Positions 11,844 through 22,555 of a stretch of 64,000 bases of DNA are shown in pieces. Below the pieces are notes generated by a model that was given only the letters and a program-made list of their open reading frames with translations, ran no database searches and was not told the DNA's origin. Both the position numbers and the translations under genes were made by a program. Every line of letters starts with the position of its first letter. Position 1 is the stretch's first letter. The stretch comes from Synchiropus splendidus (taxonomy: Eukaryota > Chordata > Actinopteri > Syngnathiformes > Callionymidae). The DNA lies in the NCBI RefSeq assembly GCF_027744825.2, contig NC_071334.1, forward strand, positions 39,223,437 to 39,287,436. Reading direction: 5' to 3'.

Positions 11844-13535
11844 AGGTGGGTTTCGGAACGCCAAACATAAAAGTGTTAATAACTTTCGAAAAACACTTCA
11901 GACAGCTTAGATTTGATGTGCACCTACTAGAAAGACCCTTTCTGCTATAGTGGGAGGTTAAAATTTCATGTTCTGAAGCTTCCCTGAAAAGTTATGCCAC
12001 AATGCACAAAAACGCTTTTCAGCCTGAGATAAGGTGGGTTTCGGAACGCCAAACATAAAAGTGTTGACAACTTTCGAAAAACACTTCCGACAGCTTAGAT
12101 TTGATGTGCACCTACTAGAAAGACCCTTTCTGCTATAGTGGGAGGTTAAAATTTCATGTTCTGAAGCTTCCCTGAAAAGTTATGGCACAATGCACAAAAA
12201 CGCTTTTCAGCCTGAGATAAGGTGGGTTTCGGAACGCCAAACATAAAAGTGTTGATAACTTTCGAAAAACACTTCAGACAGCTTAGATTGGGTGTGCAAC
12301 TACTAGAAAGACCCTTTCTGCTATAGTGGGAGGTTAAAATTTCATGTTCTGAAGCTTCCCTGAAAAGTTATGGCACAATGCACAAAAACGCTTTTCAGCC
12401 TGAGATAAGGTGGGTTTCGGAACGCCAAACATAAAAGTGTTAATAACTTTCGAAAAACACTTCAGACAGCTTAGATTTGATGTGCACCTACTAGAAAGAC
12501 CCTTTCTGCTATAGTGGGAGGTTAAAATTTCATGTTCTGAAGCTTCCCTGAAAAGTTATGCCACAATGCTCAAAAACGCTTTTCAGCCTGAGATAAGGTG
12601 GGTTTCGGAACGCCAAACATAAAAGTGTTGATAACTTTCGAAAAACACTTCAGACAGCTTAGATATGATGTGCACCTACTAGAATGGCCCTTTCTGCTAT
12701 AGTGGGAGGTTAAAATTTCATGTTCTGAAGCTTCCCTGAAAAGTTATGGCACAATGCGTAAAAACGCTTTTCAGCCTGAGATAAGGTGGGTTTCGGAACG
12801 CCAAACATAAAAGTGTTAATAACTATCGAAAAACACATCAGACAGCTAAGTTTTTATGTGCAACTACTAGAAAGATCCTTTATGCTATAGTGGGAGGTTA
12901 AAATTTCATGTTCTGAAGCTTCCCTGAAAAGTTATGGCACAATGCACAAAAACGCTTTTCAGCCTGAGATAAGGTGGGTTTCGGAACGCCAAACATAAAA
13001 GTGTTAATAACTTTCGAAAAACACTTCAGACAGCTTAGATTTGATGTGCACCTACTAGAAAGACCCTTTCTGCTATAGTGGGAGGTTAAAATTTCATGTT
13101 CTGAAGCTTCCCTGAAAAGTTATGGCACAATGCACAAAAACGCTTTTCAGCCTGAGATAAGGTGGGTTTCGGAACGCCAAACATAAAAGTGTTAATAACT
13201 TTCGAAAAACACTTCAGACAGCTTAGATTTGATGTGCACCTACTAGAAAGACCCTTTCTGCTATAGTGGGAGGTTAAAATTTCATGTTCTGAAGCTTCCC
13301 TGAAAAGTTATGCCACAATGCACAAAAACGCTTTTCAGCCTGAGATAAGGTGGGTTTCGGAACGCCAAACATAAAAGTGTTGATAACTTTCGAAAAACAC
13401 TTCCGACAGCTTAGATTTGATGTGCACCTACTAGAAAGACCCTTTCTGCTATAGTGGGAGGTTAAAATTTCATGTTCTGAAGCTTCCCTGAAAAGTTATG
13501 GCACAATGCACAAAAACGCTTTTCAGCCTGAGATA
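11092..13535. repeat. Third copy of the left-domain HOR block, one monomer shorter
   Basis: Units 11092-11843 match 7520-8271 (offset 3572 bp, 19 monomers). Units 11844-13535 match 8460-10151 (offset 3384 bp, 18 monomers). The CTTCC unit at 8272 is therefore missing here, a clean one-monomer loss. Shared rare markers are CAAAAAGGCT (11443), TTGACAAC/TTCCGAC (12064), AGATATGATG with AGAATGGCCC (12661, matching 9277) and ACATCAGACAGCTAAG. Confidence 0.85.
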
Positions 13536-13723
13536 AGGTGGGTTTCGGAACGCCAAACATAAAAGTGTTAATGACTTTCGAAAAACACTTCAGACAGCTT
13601 AGATTTGATGTGCACCTACTAGAAAGACCCTTTCTGCTATAGTGGGAGGTTAAAATTTCATGTTCTGAAGCTTCCCTGAAAAGTTATGGCACAATGCGTA
13701 AAAACGCTTTTCAGCCTGAGATA

Positions 13724-13911
13724 AGGTGGGTTTCGGAACGCCAAACATAAAAGTGTTAATGACTATCGAAAAACACTTCAGACTGCTAATATTTGATGTA
13801 CAACTACTAGAAAGACCCTTTCTGCTATAGTGGGAGGTTAAAATTTCATGTTCTGAAGCTTCCCTGAAAAGTTATGGCACAATGCACAAAAACGCTTTTC
13901 AGCCTGAGATA
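13724..13911. repeat. Exemplar of the GACTGCTAATATTTG monomer subtype
   Basis: TTCAGACTGCTAATATTTG and GATGTACAAC replace TTCAGACAGCTTAGATTTG and GATGTGCAAC. In the middle domain it is paired with TAATGACTATCG. A right-domain relative (from 43050) has TAATAACTTTCG and GACAGCTAATATTTG. Middle-domain copies start at 13781, 15661, 19605, 22801, 24681 and 28625. Confidence 0.8.
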
Positions 13912-15227
13912 AGGTGGGTTTCGGAACGCCAAACATAAAAGTGTTAATAACTTTCGAAAAACACTTCAGACAGCTTAGATTTGATGTGCACCTACTAGAA
14001 AGACCCTTTCTGCTATAGTGGGAGGTTAAAATTTCATGTTCTGAAGCTTCCCTGAAAAGTTATGCCACAATGCACAAAAACGCTTTTCAGCCTGAGATAA
14101 GGTGGGTTTCGGAACGCCAAACATAAAAGTGTTGATAACTTTCGAAAAACACTTCCGACAGCTTAGATTTGATGTGCACCTACTAGAAAGACCCTTTCTG
14201 CTATAGTGGGAGGTTAAAATTTCATGTTCTGAAGCTTCCCTGGAAAGTTATGGCACAATGCACAAAAACGCTTTTTAGCCTGAGATAAGGTGGGTTTCGG
14301 AACGCCAAACATAAAAGTGTTGATAACTTTCGAAAAACACTTCAGACAGCTTAGATTTGATGTGCACCTACTAGAAAGACCCTTTCTGCTATAGTGGGAG
14401 GTTAAAATTTCATGTTCTGAAGCTTCCCTGAAAAGTTATGGCACAATGCACAAAAACGCTTTTCAGCCTGAGATAAGGTGGGTTTCGGAACGCCAAACAT
14501 AAAAGTGTTGATAACTTTCGAAAAACACTTCAGACAGCTTAGATTTGGTGTGCAACTACTAGAAAGACCCTTTCTGCTATAGTGGGAGGTTAAAATTTCA
14601 TGTTCTGAATCTTCCCTGAAAAGTTATGGCACAATGCACAAAAACGCTTTTCAGCCTGAGATAAGGTGGGTTTCGGAACGCCAAACATAAAAGTGTTGAT
14701 AACTTTCGAAAAACACTTCAGACAGCATAGATTTGATGTGCACCTACTAGAAAGGCCCTTTCTGCTATAGTGGGAGGTTAAAATTTCATGTTCTGAAGCT
14801 TCCCTGAAAAGTTATGGCACAATGCGTAAAAACGCTTTTCAGCCTGAGATAAGGTGGGTTTCGGAACGCCAAACATAAAAGTGTTGATAACTTTCGAAAA
14901 ACACTTCAGACAGCTTAGATTTAATGTGCAACTACTAGAAAGACCCTTTCTGCTATAGTGGGAGGCAATAATTTCATGTTCTGAAGCTTCCCTGAAAAGT
15001 TATGGCACAATGCACAAAAACGCTTTTCAGCCTGAGATAAGGTGGGTTTCGGAACGCCAAACATAAAAGTGTTGATAACTTTCGAAAAACACTTCAGACA
15101 GCTTAGATTTGATGTGCACCTACTAGAAAGACCCTTTCTGCTATAGTGGGAGGTTAAAATTTCATGTTCTGAAGCTTCCCTGAAAAGTTATGCCACAATG
15201 CACAAAAATGCTTTTCAGCCAGAGATA

Positions 15228-15415
15228 AGGTGGGTTTCGGAACGCCAATAATAGAAGTGTTGATAACTTTCGAAAAACATTTCAGACAGCTTAGATTTGA
15301 TGTGCAACTACTAGAAAGACCCTTTCTGCTATAGTGGGAGGTTAAAATTTCATGTTCTGAAGCTTCCCTGAAAAGTTATGGCACAATGCACAAAAACGCT
15401 TTTCAGCGTGAGATA
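15228..15415. repeat. Exemplar of the CCAATAATAGAAG / ACATTTCAG subtype
   Basis: CCAATAATAGAAGTG replaces CCAAACATAAAAGTG, and AACATTTCAG replaces AACACTTCAG. It nearly always follows a unit ending AAATGCTTTTCAGCCAGAG, so the subtype boundary spans two adjacent units in this phase. Relatives read CCAAAAATAAAAG. Confidence 0.8.
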
Positions 15416-18235
15416 AGGTGGGTTTCGGAACGCCAAACATAAAAGTGTTAATAACTTTCGAAAAACACTTCAGACAGCTAAGATTTTATATGCCACTACT
15501 AGAAAGACCCTTTCTGCTATAGTGGGAGGTTAAAATTTCATGTTCTGAAGCTTCCCTGAAAAGTTATGGCACAATGCGTAAAAACGCTTTTCAGCCTGAG
15601 ATAAGGTGGGTTTCGGAACGCCAAACATAAAAGTGTTAATGACTATCGAAAAACACTTCAGACTGCTAATATTTGATGTACAACTACTAGAAAGACCCTT
15701 TCTGCTATAGTGGGAGGTTAAAATTTCATGTTCTGAAGCTTCCCTGAAAAGTTATGGCACAATGCACAAAAACGCTTTTCAGCCTGAGATAAGGTGGGTT
15801 TCGGAACGCCAAACATAAAAGTGTTGATAACTTTCGAAAAACACTTCAGACAGCTTAGATTTGATGTGCAACTACTAGAAAGACCCTTTCTGCTATAGTG
15901 GGAGGTTAAAATTTCATGTTCTGAAGCTTCCCTGAAAAGTTATGGCACAATGCACAAAAACGCTTTTCAGCCTGAGATAAGGTGGGTTTCGGAATGCCAA
16001 ACATAAAAGTGTTGATAACTTTCGAAAAACACTTCAGACAGCTTAGATTTGATGTGCAACTACTAGAAAGACCCTTTATGCTATAGTGGGAGGTTAAAAT
16101 TTCATGTTCTGAAGCTTCCCTGAAAAGTTATGCCACAATGCACAAAAACGCTTTTCAGCCTGAGATAAGGTGGGTTTCGGAACGCCAAACATAAAAGTGT
16201 TGATAACTTTCGAAAAACACTTCCGACAGCTTAGATTTGATGTGCACCTACTAGAAAGACCCTTTCTGCTATAGTGGGAGGTTAAAATTTCATGTTCTGA
16301 AGCTTCCCTGGAAAGTTATGGCACAATGCACAAAAACGCTTTTTAGCCTGAGATAAGGTGGGTTTCGGAACGCCAAACATAAAAGTGTTGATAACTTTCG
16401 AAAAACACTTCAGACAGCTTAGATTTGATGTGCACCTACTAGAAAGACCCTTTCTGCTATAGTGGGAGGTTAAAATTTCATGTTCTGAAGCTTCCCTGAA
16501 AAGTTATGGCACAATGCACAAAAACGCTTTTCAGCCTGAGATAAGGTGGGTTTCGGAACGCCAAACATAAAAGTGTTGATAACTTTCGAAAAACACTTCA
16601 GACAGCTTAGATTTGGTGTGCAACTACTAGAAAGACCCTTTCTGCTATAGTGGGAGGTTAAAATTTCATGTTCTGAATCTTCCCTGAAAAGTTATGGCAC
16701 AATGCACAAAAACGCTTTTCAGCCTGAGATTAGGTGGGTTTCGGAACGCCAAACATAAAAGTGTTGATAACTTTCGAAAAACACTTCAGACAGCATAGAT
16801 TTGATGTGCACCTACTAGAAAGGCCCTTTCTGCTATAGTGGGAGGTTAAAATTTCATGTTCTGAAGCTTCCCTGAAAAGTTATGGCACAATGCGTAAAAA
16901 CGCTTTTCAGCCTGAGATAAGGTGGGTTTCGGAACGCCAAACATAAAAGTGTTGATAACTTTCGAAAAACACTTCAGACAGCTTAGATTTAATGTGCAAC
17001 TACTAGAAAGACCATTTCTGCTATAGTGGGAGGCAATAATTTCATGTTCTGAAGCTTCCCTGAAAAGTTATGGCACAATGCACAAAAACGCTTTTCAGCC
17101 TGAGATAAGGTGGGTTTCGGAACGCCAAACATAAAAGTGTTGATAACTTTCGAAAAACACTTCAGACAGCTTAGATTTGATGTGCACCTACTAGAAAGAC
17201 CCTTTCTTCTATAGTGGGAGGTTAAAATTTCATGTTCTGAAGCTTCCCTGAAAAGTTATGCCACAATGCACAAAAATGCTTTTCAGCCAGAGATAAGGTG
17301 GGTTTCGGAACGCCAATAATAGAAGTGTTGATAACTTTCGAAAAACATTTCAGACAGCTTAGATTTGATGTGCAACTACTAGAAAGACCCTTTCTGCTAT
17401 AGTGGGAGGTTAAAATTTCATGTTCTGAAGCTTCCCTGAAAAGATATGGCACAATGCACAAAAACGCTTTTCAGCGTGAGATAAGGTGGGTTTCGGAACG
17501 CCAAACATAAAAGTGTTAATAACTTTCGAAAAACACTTCAGACAGCTAAGATTTTATATGCCACTACTAGAAAGACCCTTTCTGCTATAGTGGGAGGTTA
17601 AAATTTCATGTTCTGAAGCTTCCCTGAAAAGTTATGGCACAATGCACAAAAACGCTTTTCAACCTGAGATAAGGTGGGTTTCGGAACGCCAAACATAAAA
17701 GTGTTGATAACTTTCGAAAAACACTTCAGACAGCTTAGATTTGATGTGTACCTACTAGAAAGGCCCTTTCTGCTATAGTGGGAGGTTAAAATTTCATGTT
17801 CTGAAGCTTCCCTGAAAAGTTATGGCACAATGCGTAAAAACGCTTTTCAGCCTGAGATAAGGTGGGTTTCGGAACGCCAAACATAAAAGTGTTGATAACT
17901 TTCGAAAAACACTTCAGACAGCTTAGATTTAATGTGCAACTACTAGAAAGACCCTTTCTGCTATAGTGGGAGGCAATAATTTCATGTTCTGAAGCTTCCC
18001 TGAAAAGTTATGCCACAATGCACAAAAATGCTTTTCAGCCAGAGATAAGGTGGGTTTCGGAACGCCAAAAATAAAAGTGTTGATAACTTTCGAAAAACAT
18101 TTCAGACAGCTTAGATTTGATGTGCAACTACTAGAAAGACCCTTTCTGCTATAGTGGGAGGTTAAAATTTCATGTTCTGAAGCTTCCCTGAAAAGTTATG
18201 GCACAATGCACAAAAACGCTTTTCAGCGTGAGATA

Positions 18236-18421
18236 AGGTGGGTTTCGGAACGCCAAACATAAAAGTGTTAATAACTTTCGAAACACTTCAGACAGCTAAG
18301 ATTTTATATGCCACTACTAGAAAGACCCTTTCTGCTATAGTGGGAGGTTAAAATTTCATGTTCTGAAGCTTCCCTGAAAAGTTATGGCACAATGCACAAA
18401 AACGCTTTTCAGCCTGAGATA
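18236..18421. repeat. 186-bp monomer with 2-bp deletion in the A-tract
   Basis: TTTCGAAACACTTC replaces TTTCGAAAAACACTTC at 18279-18284, so two A residues are missing. The matching unit in copy 2 (about 27256-27443) keeps the full tract. The deletion is therefore younger than the 7.3-kb duplication, or was repaired in the other copy. Confidence 0.9.
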
Positions 18422-18985
18422 AGGTGGGTTTCGGAACGCCAAACATAAAAGTGTTGATAACTTTCGAAAAACACTTCAGACAGCTTTGATTTGATGTGCA
18501 ACTACTAGAAAGGCCCTTTCTGCTATAGTGGGAGGTTAAAATTTCATGTTCTGAAGCTTCCCTGAAAAGTTATGGCACAATGCACAAAAACGCTTTTCAG
18601 CCTGAGATAAGGTGGGTTTCGGAACGCCAAACATAAAAGTGTTAATAACTTTCGAAAAACACTTCAGACAGCATAGATTTGATGTGCACCTACTAGAAAG
18701 GCCCTTTCTGCTATAGTGGGAGGTTAAAATTTCATGTTCTGAAGCTTCCCTGAAAAGTTATGGCACAATGCACAAAAATGCTTTTCAGCCAGAGATAAGG
18801 TGGGTTTCGGAACGCCAAAAATAAAAGTGTTGATAACTTTCGAAAAACACTTCAGACAGCTTAGATTTGATGTGCAACTACTAGAAAGACCCTTTCTGCT
18901 ATAGTGGGAGGTTAAAATTTCATGTTCTGAAGCTTCCCTGAAAAGTTATGGCACAATGCACAAAAACGCTTTTCAGCCTGAGATA

Positions 18986-19171
18986 AGGTGGGTTTCGGAA
19001 CGCCAAACAAAAGTGTTGATAACTTTCGAAAAACACTTCAGACAGCTTAGATTTGATGTGCAACTACTAGAAAGACCCTTTCTGCTATAGTGGGAGGTTA
19101 AAATTTCATGTTCTGAAGCTTCCCTGAAAAGTTATGGCACAATGCACAAAAACGCTTTTCAGCCTGAGATA
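18986..19171. repeat. 186-bp monomer with CCAAACAAAAG deletion
   Basis: CCAAACAAAAGTG replaces CCAAACATAAAAGTG near 19003-19012, a 2-bp loss. The same deletion is present in copy 2 at 28008-28193, so it predates the duplication and is a good dating marker. Confidence 0.9.
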
Positions 19172-20111
19172 AGGTGGGTTTCGGAACGCCAAACATAAAA
19201 GTGTTAATAACTTTCGAAAAACACTTCAGACAGCATAGATTTGATGTGCACCTACTAGAAAGGCCCTTTCTGCTATAGTGGGAGGTTAAAATTTCATGTT
19301 CTGAAGCTTCCCTGAAAAGTTATGGCACAATGCACAAAAACGCTTTTCAGCGTGAGATAAGGTGGGTTTCGGAACGCCAAACATAAAAGTGTTAATAACT
19401 TTCGAAAAACACTTCAGACAGCTAAGATTTTATATGCCACTACTAGAAAGACCCTTTCTGCTATAGTGGGAGGTTAAAATTTCATGTTCTGAAGCTTCCC
19501 TGAAAAGTTATGGCACAATGCGTAAAAACGCTTTTCAGCCTGAGATAAGGTGGGTTTCGGAACGCCAAACATAAAAGTGTTAATGACTATCGAAAAACAC
19601 TTCAGACTGCTAATATTTGATGTACAACTACTAGAAAGACCCTTTCTGCTATAGTGGGAGGTTAAAATTTCATGTTCTGAAGCTTCCCTGAAAAGTTATG
19701 GCACAATGCACAAAAACGCTTTTCAGCCTGAGATAAGGTGGGTTTCGGAACGCCAAACATAAAAGTGTTGATAACTTTCGAAAAACACTTCAGACAGCTT
19801 AGATTTGATGTGCAACTACTAGAAAGACCCTTTCTGCTATAGTGGGAGGTTAAAATTTCATGTTCTGAAGCTTCCCTGAAAAGTTATGGCACAATGCACA
19901 AAAACGCTTTTCAGCCTGAGATAAGGTGGGTTTCGGAATGCCAAACATAAAAGTGTTGATAACTTTCGAAAAACACTTCAGACAGCTTAGATTTGATGTG
20001 TACCTACTAGAAAGGCCCTTTCTGCTATAGTGGGAGGTTAAAATTTCATGTTCTGAAGCTTCCCTGAAAAGTTATGGCACAATGCGTAAAAACGCTTTTC
20101 AGCCTGAGATA

Positions 20112-20299
20112 AGGTGGGTTTCGGAACGCCAAACATAAAAGTGTTAATAACTATCGAAAAACACTTCAGACAGCTAAGATTTTATGTGCAACTACTAGAA
20201 AGACCCTTTATGCTATAGTGGGAGGTTAAAATTTCATGTTCTGAAGCTTCCCTGAAAAGTTATGGCACAATGCACAAAAACGCTTTTCAGCCTGAGATA
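20112..20299. repeat. Exemplar of the TATCG / CTTTATGC monomer subtype
   Basis: Linked changes are AATAACTATCG for GATAACTTTCG, CTAAGATTTTATG for CTTAGATTTGATG, and CCTTTATGCTATAG for CCTTTCTGCTATAG. They nearly always travel together across the window, which marks a true subtype and makes hybrids easy to see. The left domain has its own form with ACTCCAG or ACATCAG and AGTTTTTATG. In this subtype both the TTTCGAAA palindrome and the AGAAAG/CTTTCT stem are broken. Confidence 0.85.
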
Positions 20300-21803
20300 A
20301 GGTGGGTTTCGGAACGCCAAACATAAAAGTGTTAATAACTTTCGAAAAACACTTCAGACAGCTTAGATTTGATGTGCACCTACTAGAAAGACCCTTTCTG
20401 CTATAGTGGGAGGTTAAAATTTCATGTTCTGAAGCTTCCCTGAAAAGTTATGCCACAATGCACAAAAACGCTTTTCAGCCTGAGATAAGGTGGGTTTCGG
20501 AACGCCAAACATAAAAGTGTTGATAACTTTCGAAAAACACTTCCGACAGCTTAGATTTGATGTGCACCTACTAGAAAGACCCTTTCTGCTATAGTGGGAG
20601 GTTAAAATTTCATGTTCTGAAGCTTCCCTGGAAAGTTATGGCACAATGCACAAAAACGCTTTTTAGCCTGAGATAAGGTGGGTTTCGGAACGCCAAACAT
20701 AAAAGTGTTGATAACTTTCGAAAAACACTTCAGACAGCTTAGATTTGATGTGCACCTACTAGAAAGACCCTTTCTGCTATAGTGGGAGGTTAAAATTTCA
20801 TGTTCTGAAGCTTCCCTGAAAAGTTATGGCACAATGCACAAAAACGCTTTTCAGCCTGAGATAAGGTGGGTTTCGGAACGCCAAACATAAAAGTGTTAAT
20901 GACTTTCGAAAAACACTTCAGACAGCTTAGATTTGATGTGCACCTACTAGAAAGACCCTTTCTGCTATAGTGGGAGGTTAAAATTTCATGTTCTGAAGCT
21001 TCCCTGAAAAGTTATGGCACAATGCGTAAAAACGCTTTTCAGCCTGAGATAAGGTGGGTTTCGGAACGCCAAACATAAAAGTGTTAATAACTATCGAAAA
21101 ACACTTCAGACAGCTAAGATTTTATGTGCAACTACTAGAAAGACCCTTTATGCTATAGTGGGAGGTTAAAATTTCATGTTCTGAAGCTTCCCTGAAAAGT
21201 TATGGCACAATGCACAAAAACGCTTTTCAGCCTGAGATAAGGTGGGTTTCGGAACGCCAAACATAAAAGTGTTAATAACTTTCGAAAAACACTTCAGACA
21301 GCTTAGATTTGATGTGCACCTACTAGAAAGACCCTTTCTGCTATAGTGGGAGGTTAAAATTTCATGTTCTGAAGCTTCCCTGAAAAGTTATGCCACAATG
21401 CACAAAAACGCTTTTCAGCCTGAGATAAGGTGGGTTTCGGAACGCCAAACATAAAAGTGTTGATAACTTTCGAAAAACACTTCCGACAGCTTAGATTTGA
21501 TGTGCACCTACTAGAAAGACCCTTTCTGCTATAGTGGGAGGTTAAAATTTCATGTTCTGAAGCTTCCCTGGAAAGTTATGGCACAATGCACAAAAACGCT
21601 TTTTAGCCTGAGATAAGGTGGGTTTCGGAACGCCAAACATAAAAGTGTTGATAACTTTCGAAAAACACTTCAGACAGCTTAGATTTGATGTGCACCTACT
21701 AGAAAGACCCTTTCTGCTATAGTGGGAGGTTAAAATTTCATGTTCTGAAGCTTCCCTGAAAAGTTATGGCACAATGCACAAAAACGCTTTTCAGCCTGAG
21801 ATA
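20112..21803. repeat. 5-monomer step (940 bp), four units repeated
   Basis: Units at 20112, 20300, 20488 and 20676 (TATCG, TGCACC/TGCCAC, TTCCGAC with TTTTTAGCC, TGCACC types) recur at 21052, 21240, 21428 and 21616. The fifth position differs. This local repeat sits exactly at the right edge of duplication copy 1. Confidence 0.85.
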
Positions 21804-22367
21804 AGGTGGGTTTCGGAACGCCAAACATAAAAGTGTTGATAACTTTCGAAAAACACTTCCGACAGCTTAGATTTGATGTGCACCTACTAGAAAGACCCTT
21901 TCTGCTATAGTGGGAGGTTAAAATTTCATGTTCTGAAGCTTCCCTGAAAAGTTATGGCACAATGCACAAAAACGCTTTTCAGCCTCAGATAAGGTGGGTT
22001 TCGGAACGCCAAACATAAAAGTGTTGATAACTTTCGAAAAACACTTCAGACAGCTTAGATTTGATGTGCACCTACTAGAAAGGCCCTTTCTGCTATAGTG
22101 GGAGGTTAAAATGTCATGTTCTGAAGCTTCCCTGAAAAGTTATGGCACAATGCGTAAAAACGCTTTTCAGCCTGAGATAAGGTGGGTTTCGGAACGCCAA
22201 ACATAAAAGTGTTAATAACTTTCGAAAAACACTTCAGACAGCTTAGATTTGATGTGCAACTACTAGAAAGACCCTTTCTGCTATAGTGGGAGGTTAAAAT
22301 TTCATGTTCTGAAGCTTCCCTGAAAAGTTATGGCACAATGCACAAAAACGCTTTTCAGCCTGAGATA
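21804..22367. repeat. Left-domain segment embedded in the middle domain
   Basis: Three units (GATAAC/TTCCGAC ending AGCCTCAGAT, then TGCACC/GGCCC/GCGT, then TAATAAC/GCAAC) match 9964-10527 at an offset of 11840 bp, 63 monomers less the known deletions. They lie in the nine-monomer gap between the two 7.3-kb copies. A private ATGTCATG change sits near 22111. Confidence 0.75.
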
Positions 22368-22555
22368 AGGTGGGTTTCGGAACGCCAAACATAAAAGTGT
22401 TAATAACTTTCGAAAAACACTTCAGACAGCTTAGATTAGATGTGCAACTACTTGAAAGACCCTTTCTGCTATAGTGGGAGGTTAAAATTTCATGTTCTGA
22501 AGCTTCCCTGAAAAGTTATGGCACAATGCGTAAAAACGCTTTTCAGCCTGAGATA

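Larger units (their letters stand above)
15649..19792. repeat. Internal recurrence inside copy 1 (21-monomer offset)
   Basis: The GACTGCTAATATTTGATGTAC unit followed by an ordinary GCAAC unit and a GGAATGCC unit occurs at 15661 and again at 19605, 3944 bp apart (21 monomers less 4 bp of deletions). An additional step of 1880 bp (10 monomers) links 13781 to 15661. Copy 2 repeats the same internal spacing (22801, 24681, 28625), so these events predate the 48-monomer duplication. Confidence 0.8.
13536..20863. repeat. 39-monomer segmental duplication, copy 1
   Basis: This 7.3-kb run repeats at 22556-29885. The offset is 9020 bp at the left end and 9022 bp at the right end. 48 monomers would be 9024 bp, and 2-bp deletions account for the difference. 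Rare markers match throughout: GACTGCTAAT at 13781 and 15661, GGAATGCC at 15991 and about 19938, AGATTAGG at 16727, ACCATTTCTG at 17011, CCAAACAAAAG at 19003 and CTTTTTAGCC at 20659. About ten private single-base differences were noticed, for example CTTTCTTCT near 17203 and AAGATATGG at 17441. Confidence 0.9.

Noticed and set aside
17222..17461. 79-codon open frame on the minus strand
   Set aside because: It is plain satellite sequence. It is open only because a private T to A change at 17444 removes the stop that other units have at this position, and it begins at TTG. The copy at 26460 in the duplicate has the normal base. The 188-bp period is not a multiple of three, so no frame can persist through the array.
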